NCBI RefSeq assembly: GCF_027247405.1
Contig: NZ_CP097463.1
Span: forward strand, 3,720,001 to 3,784,000
Direction of reading: 5' to 3'
DNA length: 64,000 nt
Source: Jatrophihabitans cynanchi
GTDB taxonomy: Bacteria; Actinomycetota; Actinomycetes; Mycobacteriales; Jatrophihabitantaceae
Both the position numbers and the translations under genes were made by a program. A model generated the notes under the pieces. The model was not told the DNA's origin. It made no database searches and saw only the letters and a program-made list of their open reading frames with translations. Within the stretch, counting starts at the first letter, position 1, and each line of letters opens with the position of its first letter. This document shows positions 1 to 11,212 of this stretch, in pieces.

Positions 1-947
1 TCCTCGGGCCGGTGGAGTCGGAGGAGAACGTGTATTACCTGCGCCCGGAGACGGCGCAGGGCATCTTCGTCAACTTCCTGAACGTCATGACGACGGCACG
101 CAAGAAGCCGCCGTTCGGCATCGCCCAGGTCGGCAAGAGCTTCCGCAACGAGATCACGCCCGGCAACTTCATCTTCCGGACCCGCGAGTTCGAGCAGATG
201 GAGATGGAGTTCTTCGTCGAGCCGGGCACCGACGCGCAGTGGCACGAGTACTGGCTGCAGCAGCGCTGGGACTGGTACACCGACCTGGGGATCGACCCGG
301 CGAACCTGCGCTTCTTCGAGCACCCGAAGGAGAAGCTGTCGCACTACTCGACCCGCACCGTCGACATCGAGTACCGCTTCGGCTTCGGCGGCACCGAGTT
401 CGCCGAACTCGAGGGCATCGCGAACCGCACCGACTTCGACCTCAAGACGCATTCGGCGCACTCCGGGACGGACCTGACGTACTTCGACCAGGAGAAGAAC
501 GAGCGCTGGACGCCGTACGTGATAGAGCCCGCCGCCGGTCTGACCCGGGCGGTGCTCGCGTTCCTGCTCGACGCGTACAGCGAGGACGAGGCGCCGAACG
601 CGAAGGGCGTGCCGGAGAAGCGGACCGTGCTGCGCCTGGACAAGCGGCTGGCGCCGGTCAAGGCCGCGGTGCTGCCGCTCTCGCGCAACGCCGACCTCTC
701 GCCGGTGGCGCGCGATCTGGCCGCCGAACTGCGCCGGAACTGGAACGTCGAGTTCGACGACGCGCAGGCGATCGGCCGGCGCTACCGGCGCCAGGACGAG
801 ATCGGCACCCCGTTCTGTATCACGGTGGACTTCGACACCCTCCAAGACCGTGCGGTCACCGTGCGCGAGCGCGATTCGATGCAGCAGAACCGCATCGCGC
901 TCGAGCAGGTGCAGGCATACTTGGCGACGAATTTGGCAGGTGTCTGA
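1..947 (+). CDS. glyS: Glycyl-tRNA synthetase, C-terminal part (5' end outside window)
   Basis: The reading frame is open from the window edge, so the start lies upstream. The protein charges tRNA-Gly with glycine in the cytoplasm. The visible part begins in the class-II catalytic core: [12 protein letters not shown], then motif 2 ([19 protein letters not shown], about nt 141-200), then motif 3 around [15 protein letters not shown]. After it comes the anticodon-binding domain (from [11 protein letters not shown] to the end), with the conserved [15 protein letters not shown] stretch. This is the single-chain alpha2-type enzyme typical of Actinobacteria. The GTG at 12 is an internal valine codon and not the start. 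Confidence 0.97.
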   Translation, partial: LGPVESEENVYYLRPETAQGIFVNFLNVMTTARKKPPFGIAQVGKSFRNEITPGNFIFRTREFEQMEMEFFVEPGTDAQWHEYWLQQRWDWYTDLGIDPANLRFFEHPKEKLSHYSTRTVDIEYRFGFGGTEFAELEGIANRTDFDLKTHSAHSGTDLTYFDQEKNERWTPYVIEPAAGLTRAVLAFLLDAYSEDEAPNAKGVPEKRTVLRLDKRLAPVKAAVLPLSRNADLSPVARDLAAELRRNWNVEFDDAQAIGRRYRRQDEIGTPFCITVDFDTLQDRAVTVRERDSMQQNRIALEQVQAYLATNLAGV

Positions 948-995
948 CCGGGCCGGTCGTAGGCGGCCCGGTCGTCAGCGGAGGGAAGACCGGAC

Positions 996-1952
996 ATGAC
1001 CTACCCCGGATCGGGGGAGCCGCCGTACGGCGGCGACCAGCAGAATCCAGCGCAGCCCTACGGCCGGCCGCCGGCGCAGCCCGGCTACGGTCCACCGACC
1101 CAACCTCAACCGGCCCAGCCCGGGTATGGGCAGCCGGGCTACGGCCGGCCGCCGGCGCAGCCTCCGCAACAGCCGGCCGGCTATCCGCAGCAGCCGGGAT
1201 ACGGCCAGCCGGGCTACGGCCAACAGCCTGCGTATGGTCAGCCCGGGTACGGCCAGCAACCGCCCGGCTATCCGCCCGCCGCTTACCCGGGTGCGGGCGG
1301 TCAACCGCCCGGCTATCCGCCCGCCGCGTACCCGGGTGCGGGTGGTCAGCCGCCGGTCAAGGGCGGCAACCGCACCGCGCTCATCGCCGCGATCGTGGCC
1401 GTGCTGCTGGTCGGCGGCGGGCTGTTGACCTACTTCCTGGTCAAGGGCGATGGCGGCAAGGCCAAGCCCGTCGCGCATACCGGTGCTCCCACCTCCCACG
1501 CGTCCGGCACCGCGGTGCCGACCGAGTCGTCGTTCCCGACCGAATCGTCCTTCCCGTCCGGGTCGTCCGCTCCGACGGACATCTCCTTCCCCAGCGGGTC
1601 GACGCTGCCGACCGGGAACACCAACCCGGGCACGGCGCCGGACGAGCAGGCCGCCCGAGCGGTGGTGAAGTCGTACCTGCAGGCGGTTGCCGACGGCGAC
1701 AAGACCGAGGCGGTTCCGTTGATCTGCGGCAGCTTCATGTCCGAGTGGCAGGCGAACCACACCGACGTCTTCTCGGCGGGCATCAGCCACATCGACTTCA
1801 CCTTCCACCAGTCGGCACCGGACTCCTCCGGCGGGCTGGCGATGGAGTACACCCTGAAGTACAAGGTCGACGCCAAGGACTACTCAGACGACGTGGTCTT
1901 CCTCGTCGCGGACGACTCCGGCCCGAAGATCTGCGGCATCGCCACGCAGTGA
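996..1952 (+). CDS. Pro/Gly/Tyr-rich membrane protein with extracytoplasmic C-terminal domain
   Basis: 318 aa. Residues 1-125 are a low-complexity cytoplasmic tail of [17 protein letters not shown] repeats. One transmembrane helix follows at about 129-150 ([20 protein letters not shown]), then a Ser/Thr/Pro-rich linker and a roughly 110-aa folded domain with two cysteines. The domain resembles the DUF4878/lumazine-binding-like modules of actinobacterial envelope proteins. The start has a good ribosome site (GGAGGG, 980-985). Two perfect 15-aa repeats are encoded by near-identical 45-bp DNA repeats. The function is unknown. Similar repeat-TM-domain proteins are common in Actinobacteria and may self-associate or bind partners through the Pro/Tyr tail, but that is inference. 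Confidence 0.8.
   Translation: MTYPGSGEPPYGGDQQNPAQPYGRPPAQPGYGPPTQPQPAQPGYGQPGYGRPPAQPPQQPAGYPQQPGYGQPGYGQQPAYGQPGYGQQPPGYPPAAYPGAGGQPPGYPPAAYPGAGGQPPVKGGNRTALIAAIVAVLLVGGGLLTYFLVKGDGGKAKPVAHTGAPTSHASGTAVPTESSFPTESSFPSGSSAPTDISFPSGSTLPTGNTNPGTAPDEQAARAVVKSYLQAVADGDKTEAVPLICGSFMSEWQANHTDVFSAGISHIDFTFHQSAPDSSGGLAMEYTLKYKVDAKDYSDDVVFLVADDSGPKICGIATQ
1260..1349 (+). repeat. Two 45-bp tandem coding repeats
   Basis: Positions 1260-1304 and 1305-1349 differ at only a few third positions. Both encode the 15-residue unit [15 protein letters not shown]. Shorter PGYGQP units lie upstream. Such arrays vary in copy number between strains. Confidence 0.85.
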
Positions 1953-2001
1953 GCGAGCGTGCCGGCGAACAAGGGCACGGTGGCACTGGCACCATGAAGG
2001 C

Positions 2002-3171
2002 ATGACCGAGGCACAGTTGGCGACGGCACCACTGGTGCTGTCGCCGACCGTGTCCGCCGATCCGCCGGTCGTGCTCGCGCCGATGGCCGGGATCACCAAC
2101 ACCGCGTTCCGCCGGCTGTGCCGCGAGCAGCTGGCGGCGGCGAACGGGGGTGCGGCCGGGGGACTGTTCGTCAGCGAGATGATCACCACCAGGGCGCTGG
2201 TGGAGCGCAACGCGAAGACGATGCGGCTGATCCGGTTCGAGCCGGACGAGTGGCCGCGCAGCGTGCAGCTCTACGGCATCGACCCGGACGTCGTCGGCGC
2301 GGCGGTGCGCATGATCGTCCAGGACGACCTGGCCGACCACGTCGACCTGAACTTCGGCTGCCCGGTGCCCAAGGTCACCCGCAAGGGCGGCGGCTCGGCG
2401 TTGCCGTGGCGGATCGAGCTGTTCGCGGACATCGTGAACGCGGCGGTCCGCAACGCAGCGGGAGCGGTGCCGGTCACGGTCAAGATGCGCATCGGCATCG
2501 ACGCCGAGCACCACACCTACCGCGAGGCCGCGCTGCGCGCCCAGGACGCCGGCGTCAAGCAGGTGGCGCTGCACGGGCGGACCGCGGCCGACTTCTACGG
2601 CGGGACGGCGGACTGGGCCCCGATCGCCGAACTGGCCGACCTGCTGGACATCCCGGTGCTCGGCAACGGCGATATCTGGGAGGCCGACGACGCGCTGCGG
2701 ATGGTGCGCGAGACCGGCTGCGCGGGTGTCGTGGTCGGGCGCGGTTGCCTGGGCCGGCCGTGGCTGTTCGCCGATCTGGCGCGCGCGTTCACCGGCAGCC
2801 CCGGGCGCGCGATGCCTGATTTGGCCGGAGTGGTCAGGACGATGCGCCGGCATGCCGAACTGCTGGCACAGTGGCTCGGCGACGAGGCGCGCGGCGTCAT
2901 CGACTTCCGCAAGCACGTGGCCTGGTACCTCAAGGGCTTCGCGGTCGGCAGCGACCTGCGCACCGCGATGGCGTCCTCGTCCAGCCTGGCCGAGCTCGAT
3001 GACCTGTTCGCCCGGCTGGACCTGACCCAGCCGTTCCCGCCGGCCGTCCTCGGCCGACCGCGCGGGCGCACCACGGGCACCCGCACGGTCGCGCTGCCCG
3101 AGGGCTGGCTCGCATCCCGCGGCTCCCGTTCCGTCCCGGTGGGTGCGGAGCTGGACCACAGCGGCGGCTAG
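2002..3171 (+). CDS. dusB: tRNA-dihydrouridine synthase
   Basis: 389 aa. An FMN enzyme that reduces uridines in the tRNA D-loop to dihydrouridine. It is a TIM-barrel Dus protein with the APMAGITNTAFR FMN motif near residues 26-37, the signature NFGCPVPKVTRKGGGSAL with catalytic Cys120, Lys161 in TVKMRIGID, and the HGRTAADFYGG loop. The C-terminal helical domain contains the FRKHVAWYLKG motif of DusB-type proteins. The gene sits between glyS and ppdK as in many Actinobacteria. An ATG at 1994 opens only a three-codon frame, so the start at 2002 is preferred. Confidence 0.93.
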   Translation: MTEAQLATAPLVLSPTVSADPPVVLAPMAGITNTAFRRLCREQLAAANGGAAGGLFVSEMITTRALVERNAKTMRLIRFEPDEWPRSVQLYGIDPDVVGAAVRMIVQDDLADHVDLNFGCPVPKVTRKGGGSALPWRIELFADIVNAAVRNAAGAVPVTVKMRIGIDAEHHTYREAALRAQDAGVKQVALHGRTAADFYGGTADWAPIAELADLLDIPVLGNGDIWEADDALRMVRETGCAGVVVGRGCLGRPWLFADLARAFTGSPGRAMPDLAGVVRTMRRHAELLAQWLGDEARGVIDFRKHVAWYLKGFAVGSDLRTAMASSSSLAELDDLFARLDLTQPFPPAVLGRPRGRTTGTRTVALPEGWLASRGSRSVPVGAELDHSGG

Positions 3172-3199
3172 CCGCGTCAGCGCGTTGCGCGGGGATAGC

Positions 3200-3205
3200 T
3201 AGGCT
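3200..3205 (+). promoter_or_regulatory. Possible -10 element of ppdK
   Basis: TAGGCT (TANNNT type) lies 52 bp upstream of the ppdK start in a gap that is otherwise featureless. No convincing -35 is visible. An identical hexamer precedes tRNA-Asn at 10475-10480. Confidence 0.3.
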
Positions 3206-3257
3206 TTTGTTCGACGGCGCTTGTTTCGACGCAGCGGCACAGGACGGGAGCACGCAG

Positions 3258-5948
<2,691 letters not shown>

Positions 5949-5971
5949 TCGTCAGGGCGCTGGCCCGTCTC

Positions 5972-5980
5972 GGGTAGGTT
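5972..5980 (+). promoter_or_regulatory. -10 region of a leaderless transcript (YbjN gene)
   Basis: GGGTAGGTT. It reads either as a stress-type GGGTA (10 nt before GTG) or as a housekeeping TAGGTT (6 nt before GTG). A weak GTCA lies 17 bp upstream of GGGTA. Both readings put the transcription start at or next to the GTG. Confidence 0.45.
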
Positions 5981-5986
5981 CGAGGG

Positions 5987-6466
5987 GTGATCTGGCGCCG
6001 CCCCCGTCCTGACGTCCGGGACCTGCTCTCCTCGCGGCGCCGCGAACCGGACGGCGGCACGGCCGTACTTCCCTCGATCGCGCTCGTCGAACAGTTGCTG
6101 GACGAGTTCGGGCTCAAGCACTCCATCGACGACGACGGCGATCTCGTGGTGCGCTGGGAACGGTGCAGCGTCTACTTCTTCCTGTACGGCGAGCGGCACG
6201 AGGTGCTGCAGGCGCGGATGTACATGAACCGCCGGTTCACCGTCGAGGCGCGTGCCGGGCTGGCGCTGATCCTGGACGAGTGGAACCGCACCAAGCTGTT
6301 CCCGAAGGCCTACACGGTGCTGCCCGACGACGGCATGGTCGGCGTGTGCGCCGAGCACTGCTACGACTTCGAATCCGGTGTCACCCGCGGGCAGCTGAAG
6401 TACACCGTCGGCATGTGGATCGACACCCTGCTGCGGTTCGCCGACTGGGCCGACGAACAGACTTGA
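5987..6466 (+). CDS. YbjN-domain protein
   Basis: 159 aa, GTG start. This is a YbjN-type alpha/beta protein (a fold shared with type III secretion chaperones) of unknown molecular role. Enterobacterial YbjN affects motility and stress responses. Typical features are LVEQLLDEFGL, a central VYFFLYGE strand and NRTKLFPKAYTVLPDDG. GGGTA ends exactly 10 nt before the start codon and there is no ribosome site, so the mRNA is probably leaderless. The stop overlaps the TTG start of the next gene by 4 bases (TTGA), so the two are co-translated. Confidence 0.8.
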   Translation: MIWRRPRPDVRDLLSSRRREPDGGTAVLPSIALVEQLLDEFGLKHSIDDDGDLVVRWERCSVYFFLYGERHEVLQARMYMNRRFTVEARAGLALILDEWNRTKLFPKAYTVLPDDGMVGVCAEHCYDFESGVTRGQLKYTVGMWIDTLLRFADWADEQT

Positions 6467-7716
6467 GCGGGTTCGGGTACGACGATGCGGCGCGCGAGCG
6501 GCGGGTCGCCGAACCGGCCAAACGGGCCGGCGCCGAGGTGGCCGCGGTCGGGCGGACCGAGTTCGCCCGCGACCGGGCCCGGGTGCTGCACTCCTACGCC
6601 TTCCGCCGGCTCGCCGACAAGACCCAGGTCGTCGTGCCCGGCGAGGACGACTTCCCGCGCACCCGGCTGACCCACTCGCTGGAGGTGGCGCAGATCGCAC
6701 GCGAGATCGGCGCCGCGCTCGGCTGCGATCCGGACCTCGTCGACGCCGCCGGGCTCGCGCACGACATCGGCCACCCGCCGTTCGGGCACAACGGCGAGGA
6801 CGCGCTGGATGCGCTCGCCGCACCGTGCGGTGGCTTCGAGGGCAACGCGCAGACGCTGCGGGTGCTGACCCGGCTCGAAGCCAAGGTGCTCGACGGTGCG
6901 GGCGAGCCGGCCGGGCTGAACCTGACCCGGGCGGCGCTGGACGCCGCGTGCAAGTACCCGTGGCCGCGCCGCGAGGGGGACCGCAAGTTCGGGGCCTATC
7001 AGGCCGACGAGGCCGCGTTCGCCTGGCTGCGCGTCGACGCGCCGGGGGAGCGGCGCTGCCTGGAGGCGCAGGTGATGGACTGGGCCGACGACGTGGCGTA
7101 CTCGGTGCACGACGTCGAGGACGGCGTGCACGCCGGGCTGATCGAGCTGTCCGCGATCGACGCGGCCGCCCGCGCCGAGCTGTGCCACGTGGCCGCGCGG
7201 CACTACTCCCAGCGCCCGGCCGAGGAGCTCGCGCCCGTGCTGGACGAGCTGCTGGACCTGCCCACGCTGCGTGACCTGGCCGGCTACGACGGCTCGTACC
7301 AGGCGCAGGCCGCGGCCAAGCGGGCGACGTCCGAGCTGACCGGGCGCTTCGCCGGCGCTGCCGTGGTCGCGACCCGGGCCGCGTGCGGCGACGGGCCACT
7401 GGGCCGCTATGCGGGCAACCTGGTGGTGCCGGCGGCGGTCGCGGCCGAGTGCGCGCTGCTCAAGGCGATGGCGGCCCACTTCGTGATGAGCCGGCCGGCC
7501 GCGGTCGCCCGCCACTCGTGGCAGCGCGCGATCGTCACCGAGCTGGTCGGCGCCGTGCTCGACGGGGCGCCTGGCACGCTGGACCCCAGCCTGGTGCCGG
7601 CGTGGCGGCGCGCCCCGGACGACGCGGGGCGGCTGCGTGTCGCCGTCGACCAGGTGGCGCAGCTGACGGACACCTCCGCAGTCGCCTGGCACGCGCGCCT
7701 CGTCCGGCCGCGTTGA
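6463..7716 (+). CDS. dgt: dGTP triphosphohydrolase-like HD protein
   Basis: 417 aa from the TTG at 6463, which overlaps the upstream stop. Starting here gives the family N-terminus (GYDDAARERR...RTEFARDRARVLHS). HD-superfamily metal ligands are visible: His71 in TRLTHSLEVAQ, His100-Asp101 in AGLAHDIGHPPFGH, and Asp206/Asp209/Asp210 in QVMDWADDVAYS. The family cleaves dGTP or other dNTPs to nucleoside and triphosphate and so trims dNTP pools. The position immediately before dnaG is a conserved actinobacterial arrangement. Substrate specificity cannot be read from the sequence. Confidence 0.93.
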   Translation: MSGFGYDDAARERRVAEPAKRAGAEVAAVGRTEFARDRARVLHSYAFRRLADKTQVVVPGEDDFPRTRLTHSLEVAQIAREIGAALGCDPDLVDAAGLAHDIGHPPFGHNGEDALDALAAPCGGFEGNAQTLRVLTRLEAKVLDGAGEPAGLNLTRAALDAACKYPWPRREGDRKFGAYQADEAAFAWLRVDAPGERRCLEAQVMDWADDVAYSVHDVEDGVHAGLIELSAIDAAARAELCHVAARHYSQRPAEELAPVLDELLDLPTLRDLAGYDGSYQAQAAAKRATSELTGRFAGAAVVATRAACGDGPLGRYAGNLVVPAAVAAECALLKAMAAHFVMSRPAAVARHSWQRAIVTELVGAVLDGAPGTLDPSLVPAWRRAPDDAGRLRVAVDQVAQLTDTSAVAWHARLVRPR

Positions 7717-7769
7717 GCCGCGCGTCCACAGTGCGGCACGGCCCGGCAGGCGTCGTCCCCGCAGCGGCC

Positions 7770-7775
7770 TAGACT
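7770..7775 (+). promoter_or_regulatory. -10 element for a leaderless dnaG mRNA
   Basis: TAGACT ends 6 nt before the dnaG GTG, the spacing typical of actinobacterial leaderless transcripts. There is no ribosome site in front of the GTG. No clear -35 is seen. Confidence 0.5.
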
Positions 7776-7781
7776 GCTGAC

Positions 7782-9653
7782 GTGGCAGGGCGGATCAGGG
7801 ACGAGGACATCGCCCTCGTCCGCGAAAAGACCCCCATCGAGGACGTCATCGGCGAGTACGTCCAGCTGCGCAACGCCGGCGGAGGCAACCTCAAGGGGCT
7901 GTGCCCGTTCCACGACGAGAAGTCGCCGTCGTTCAACGTCACCCCGTCGCGAGCGCTGTACCACTGCTTCGGCTGCGGCGCGGGCGGGGACGTGTTCCGG
8001 TTCGTCCAGAACGTCGAGCACCTGGACTTCACCGAGGCCGTCGAGCGGCTGGCGGCGCGCGCCCACATCCAGCTGCGCTACGCCGAGGGCAGCTCGGCCC
8101 CGAACCGGCAGCACGGCCAGCGCAGCAGGCTGATCGCGGCCAACGCGGCGGCGGCCGCGTTCTACACCGAGCAGCTGCGCACGCCGGAAGCGGTGACCGC
8201 GCGCGAGTTCCTCGCCGGGCGCGGGTTCGACGAGGCGGTGGCCGTGCGGTTCGGGTGCGGCTACGCGCCGTCCGGCTGGGACGCGCTCACCAAGCACCTG
8301 TTGGCAAAGGGGTTCACGCCGGCCGAGCTGACCACGGCCGGGCTGTCCCGCGAGTCGACCGGGCGCAGCGGCCTCATCGACCGGTTCCACCGCCGCCTGC
8401 TGTGGCCGATCCGCGATGTCGGCGGCGATGTCGTCGGCTTCGGTGCGCGGCGCCTGTTCGACGACGACAAGATCGAGGCCAAGTACCTGAACACCCCCGA
8501 GACGCCGATCTACAAGAAGAGCGAACTGCTCTACGGCGTCGAGGCGGCCAAGAAGGACATCGCCCGCCAGCACCGCGCCGTCATCGTCGAGGGCTACACC
8601 GACGTGATGGCCTGTCACCTGGCCGGTGTCACCACGGCCGTCGCGACCTGCGGCACCGCCTTCGCCGAGGAGCACGTCAAGCTCATCCGCCGGCTGCTGA
8701 TGGACTCCGACGCGTTCACCGGCGAGGTGATCTTCACCTTCGACGGCGACGCGGCCGGGATGAAGGCGGCCGAGCGCGCCTTCGCCGACGACCAGAAGTT
8801 CATGTCGCAGACGTTCGTGGCGATCGAACCGAACGGGATGGACCCGTGCGACCTGCGGATGTCCTCGGGCGACACCGCGGTGCGCGACCTGGTCGCCCGG
8901 CGCATCCCGCTCGTCGAGTTCGTGCTGCGCGCGACGGTCGGCCGGCACGACCTGGAGACCGCGGAGGGCCGGGTCGCCGCGCTGGACAAGGGCATTCCGA
9001 TCGTCGCGCGGATCAAGGACCGTGCCCTGCGCGACGAGTACGCGCGGCGGCTGGCCGGCCTGATCGGGCTCAGCGACCCGATGCAGGTCGTGCAGCGGGT
9101 GCGCGGCCAGGAGCGGGCCACCGAGCGGCGCGGCCAGCCTGCCCCGGCCCGTCCCCAGCAGGGCGCCGAGACCAGGCTGGACGAGTCGGTGGTACGCGTC
9201 GAGCGCGAGGTACTCAAGATCGCCCTGCAGCTACCTGCGATCGCCGGGCCACAGTTCGACGCGCTCGCCGAGGAGGCGTTCCTGCACCCGGCGCACCGCG
9301 CGCTGCGGTCCGCGATCGCGGCCGCGGGTGGAGCGTCGTCGGCGGTGTCCGGGGCCGCCTGGGCGAACCTGGTCGAGCAGCACATGACCGACGAGTCGCT
9401 GCGCCGCGGCGTGCATGCGCTCGCCGTCGAGCCGCTGCGCACCGGTGCCGACGGCCAGGACCGGTACGCCGACTCGGTGATCGCCCGGCTGTACGAGATC
9501 GTCGCGTCCCGTCAGGTCGCAGCGTTGAAGTCGCGGCTGCAGCGGCTCAACCCGCTCGAGAACGCCGAGGAGCACGCTCGCCTGTTCGGTGAACTGATCA
9601 GCCTGGAGAGCCACCGCCGGGTGCTGCGCGAGCGGGCGATCGGCGGTCAGTGA
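7782..9653 (+). CDS. dnaG: DNA primase
   Basis: 623 aa. It synthesises RNA primers at the replication fork. The N-terminal CHC2 zinc finger has Cys41, His44, Cys62 and Cys65. The catalytic core contains the TOPRIM motifs VIVEGYTDVMA and FTFDGDAAGMKAAERAF. A C-terminal helicase-binding domain follows a linker at about residues 440-460. Length and domain order are normal. The GTG start at 7782 is directly preceded by a TAGACT -10 element. Confidence 0.97.
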   Translation: MAGRIRDEDIALVREKTPIEDVIGEYVQLRNAGGGNLKGLCPFHDEKSPSFNVTPSRALYHCFGCGAGGDVFRFVQNVEHLDFTEAVERLAARAHIQLRYAEGSSAPNRQHGQRSRLIAANAAAAAFYTEQLRTPEAVTAREFLAGRGFDEAVAVRFGCGYAPSGWDALTKHLLAKGFTPAELTTAGLSRESTGRSGLIDRFHRRLLWPIRDVGGDVVGFGARRLFDDDKIEAKYLNTPETPIYKKSELLYGVEAAKKDIARQHRAVIVEGYTDVMACHLAGVTTAVATCGTAFAEEHVKLIRRLLMDSDAFTGEVIFTFDGDAAGMKAAERAFADDQKFMSQTFVAIEPNGMDPCDLRMSSGDTAVRDLVARRIPLVEFVLRATVGRHDLETAEGRVAALDKGIPIVARIKDRALRDEYARRLAGLIGLSDPMQVVQRVRGQERATERRGQPAPARPQQGAETRLDESVVRVEREVLKIALQLPAIAGPQFDALAEEAFLHPAHRALRSAIAAAGGASSAVSGAAWANLVEQHMTDESLRRGVHALAVEPLRTGADGQDRYADSVIARLYEIVASRQVAALKSRLQRLNPLENAEEHARLFGELISLESHRRVLRERAIGGQ

Positions 9654-9657
9654 CCTG

Positions 9658-10188
9658 ATGGGACTGTTCCACCGCCGCGACGTGCCACCGGCCGAGGCTC
9701 TCGCGCTGCTTCAGGGCGACGAGCGGGTGGTGGCGTGGGCGGACACCGCGGCAGGCTCGGTGGTGCTGGCGACGCCGCGTGGGATCTGGTGGCCGGAGGA
9801 GGGATCGCTGCGGCTGATCGGCTGGCAGTACGTGTCGAAGGCGGTCTGGCGCGACGGTGTGTTGAGCGTGATCGAGGCCGACGTCCTGGACGACCTGCTG
9901 CTCGTAGACAGGGCGCCCGTGAGCGCGAAACTGCAGGTTCCGCGTGACCTGCCCCCGACCGTGCGCAAGCGGGTCGAGGGCAACGTGGTGCGCTCGGAGG
10001 TCGCGCCGGTCGTCGGTGGCGTCGCCAGATTCGTGGGCCGCCGCGTCCCAGGTGCGGACGGTCTGCGGTTCTGGGCTCGCTTGGAGGCGGGGACGCCGGA
10101 CACCGCCCAGGTCCGCTCGGCCGTCGCCGCCCGGCTGGCCGGGTTGCGGGCCGAGTGGGAGCAGGAGCAGGCGGCTCAGCGCTGGTAG
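9658..10188 (+). CDS. Conserved actinobacterial protein downstream of dnaG
   Basis: 176 aa, starting 4 bp after the dnaG stop. It begins MGLFHRRDVPPAEALALL and has an LLATPRGIWWPEE-like strand pattern, suggesting a small beta-rich domain (PH-like fold is possible), ending in a charged helix. There are no catalytic motifs, signal peptide or transmembrane segments. Its linkage to dnaG is seen in other Actinobacteria, but the function is unknown. The last 13 bases overlap the convergent gene that ends at 10176. Confidence 0.75.
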   Translation: MGLFHRRDVPPAEALALLQGDERVVAWADTAAGSVVLATPRGIWWPEEGSLRLIGWQYVSKAVWRDGVLSVIEADVLDDLLLVDRAPVSAKLQVPRDLPPTVRKRVEGNVVRSEVAPVVGGVARFVGRRVPGADGLRFWARLEAGTPDTAQVRSAVAARLAGLRAEWEQEQAAQRW

Positions 10189-10409
10189 CCGTTGGCCCCG
10201 TTCGGGCTGCCGGTGTGCAGCACGTCGGCCATCCGCTGCTTGCCCCGCCGGGTGGCCAGGTCGACCTGCGAGCGCAGCACGCCGGCGGTCGACTGCACGG
10301 TCTGGCTTCCCGCGACGCGCCGCGCGGCGCGGATGATCGCCTCGTACCGCTCGCGGCCGGCCTTCGCCCCGAGCAGGTAACCGACCGCCATGCCGAACAC
10401 CAGCTTCAT
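10176..10409 (-). CDS. Small YtxH-like membrane protein
   Basis: 77 aa. It begins MKLVFGMAVGYLLGAKAGRE, a short glycine-zipper-like hydrophobic segment followed by a basic amphipathic helix, the layout of YtxH/DUF883-like stress proteins. A GAGGAGC ribosome site precedes the ATG. It probably sits at the membrane; its role is unknown. Confidence 0.75.
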   Translation of the reverse strand: MKLVFGMAVGYLLGAKAGRERYEAIIRAARRVAGSQTVQSTAGVLRSQVDLATRRGKQRMADVLHTGSPNGANGYQR

Positions 10410-10444
10410 CCCCGGCTCCTCACCGTCGCTTGGCCTTACCCTAA

Positions 10445-10462
10445 CCCTGGTGCCGACCAGGG
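10445..10462. terminator. Small hairpin upstream of tRNA-Asn
   Basis: Six-base-pair arms CCCTGG/CCAGGG around a 6-nt loop, with no T tract. It lies between the start of the YtxH-like gene and tRNA-Asn. Its function is uncertain. Confidence 0.3.
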
Positions 10463-10474
10463 CCGGGTCTGAGA

Positions 10475-10480
10475 TAGGCT
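10475..10480 (+). promoter_or_regulatory. Possible -10 element of tRNA-Asn
   Basis: TAGGCT, 39 bp upstream of the tRNA. It is the same hexamer as before ppdK. The -35 is not clear. Confidence 0.3.
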
Positions 10481-10519
10481 GTCGCGGTTGTCCGGCTCCC
10501 GGTCGGGCGACGCGCGTGA

Positions 10520-10592
10520 TCCCCCGTAGCTCAATTGGCAGAGCATTCGACTGTTAATCGAAGGGTTACTGGTTCGAGTCCAGTCGGGGGAG
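10520..10592 (+). tRNA. tRNA-Asn (GTT)
   Basis: All arms can be folded: 7-bp acceptor stem TCCCCCG/CGGGGGA (10520-10526 / 10585-10591), D-stem GCTC/GAGC, anticodon stem TTCGA/TCGAA with anticodon GTT at 10553-10555, T-stem ACTGG/CCAGT with loop TTCGAGT, and discriminator G. The CCA end is encoded at 10593-10595. tRNA genes are favoured integrase targets, and the DNA immediately downstream is atypical. Confidence 0.98.
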
Positions 10593-10644
10593 CCACGAAG
10601 CCCAGCAAATACGGGCCCTAAAGGCACTTGGCAAGATCATCACA

Positions 10645-10665
10645 GACCCAGAAATGGGTCATTTT
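10645..10665 (+). terminator. Hairpin with T run after tRNA-Asn
   Basis: GACCCA-GAAA-TGGGTC: a six-bp stem closed by a GNRA-type tetraloop and followed by ATTTT. It lies 50 bp after the tRNA and is a plausible intrinsic terminator of its transcript. Confidence 0.5.
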
Positions 10666-10767
10666 GCAGCAGTTTTCCAGCGGCTTACGTTTCAACCCGG
10701 GCCGTAAGCGCTTACTGGCCGATGTCCTGGGCTGTATGCCGCAGACTTCGCGATCTTGGAGCACTCT

Positions 10768-10800
10768 CGGAACCAGTAATCGGCGGGATTACTGGTTCCG
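10768..10800. repeat. Perfect 13-bp inverted repeat, 7-nt loop
   Basis: CGGAACCAGTAAT (10768-10780) and ATTACTGGTTCCG (10788-10800) are exact complements around CGGCGGG. The right arm shares TTACTGGTTC with the T-arm of tRNA-Asn (10566-10575). This could be a terminator or a decayed recombination site. Confidence 0.7.
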
Positions 10801-10972
10801 GTCCCGTGCTGAACACTCGATCTTGTCGCTGACACTTACATTCGGGCGAGGGCGTGGATGCCCCTCGCTGTCCGCGAGTACAGCGCCGAGCGGCTGCCGT
10901 GGGATCCTCACCGATCGCGGACACCTCGATCTTCGGCGTGTCCGCGAGTCGTCCGCACTTAGCGGCAGCAGA

Positions 10973-11212
10973 ATGCTCGACGCTGCCGAACCCCAGCAGG
11001 CCGTCAACTCCATCAGCACGGGATACCGAAGGCACGCGGAGCTGGATCCGGAGGAGATCGCAGTACTGCCGGATCTGATCATGACCAGACTCGCCATGAG
11101 CGTGTGCATTTCGGCCCATCAGCGCACGCTTCGCCCAGCTGACGCCTACCTGCGCGTCAGCGAGGCCCCCGCGTGGCGTCTGCTCACCCGACTAGCGAAG
11201 GACACCCGATGA
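10973..11212 (+). pseudogene. C-terminal remnant of an APH/hydroxylysine-kinase-like phosphotransferase
   Basis: About 78 codons of coherent protein remain (from RMLDAAEPQQA to LLTRLAKDTR). They match the C-terminal helices of aminoglycoside-phosphotransferase/choline-kinase-fold enzymes that partner class-III aminotransferases: a GY-R...PEEIAVLPDLIMTRLAMSV block and the SEAPAWRLLTRLA end. The ATP-binding and catalytic parts (Brenner HxD motif) are absent, and upstream sequence in the same frame is not protein-like. The stop overlaps the aminotransferase ATG as ATGA, so the pair was once an intact coupled operon. Confidence 0.7.

Larger units (their letters stand above)
10596..10972. other. 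Lower-GC non-coding scar after tRNA-Asn
   Basis: No credible gene occurs here. Base composition drops clearly below the surrounding level, with runs such as AAATGGGTCATTTTGC. The stretch contains two hairpins, a short imperfect copy of the tRNA T-arm (10785-10804) and two copies of TGTCCGCGAGT (near 10868 and 10940). It ends at an abruptly truncated kinase gene. It looks like the remains of an integration or deletion event. Confidence 0.6.

Noticed and set aside
10436-10442. Telomere-like or stress promoter GGGTTAGGGTAAGG upstream of the YtxH-like gene
   Set aside because: A single short occurrence with no matching -35 at 15-17 bp; insufficient to call.
10628-11212. A 194-aa intact gene
   Set aside because: Only the last about 78 codons look like protein. 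The upstream part has low-GC scar composition and no ribosome site.
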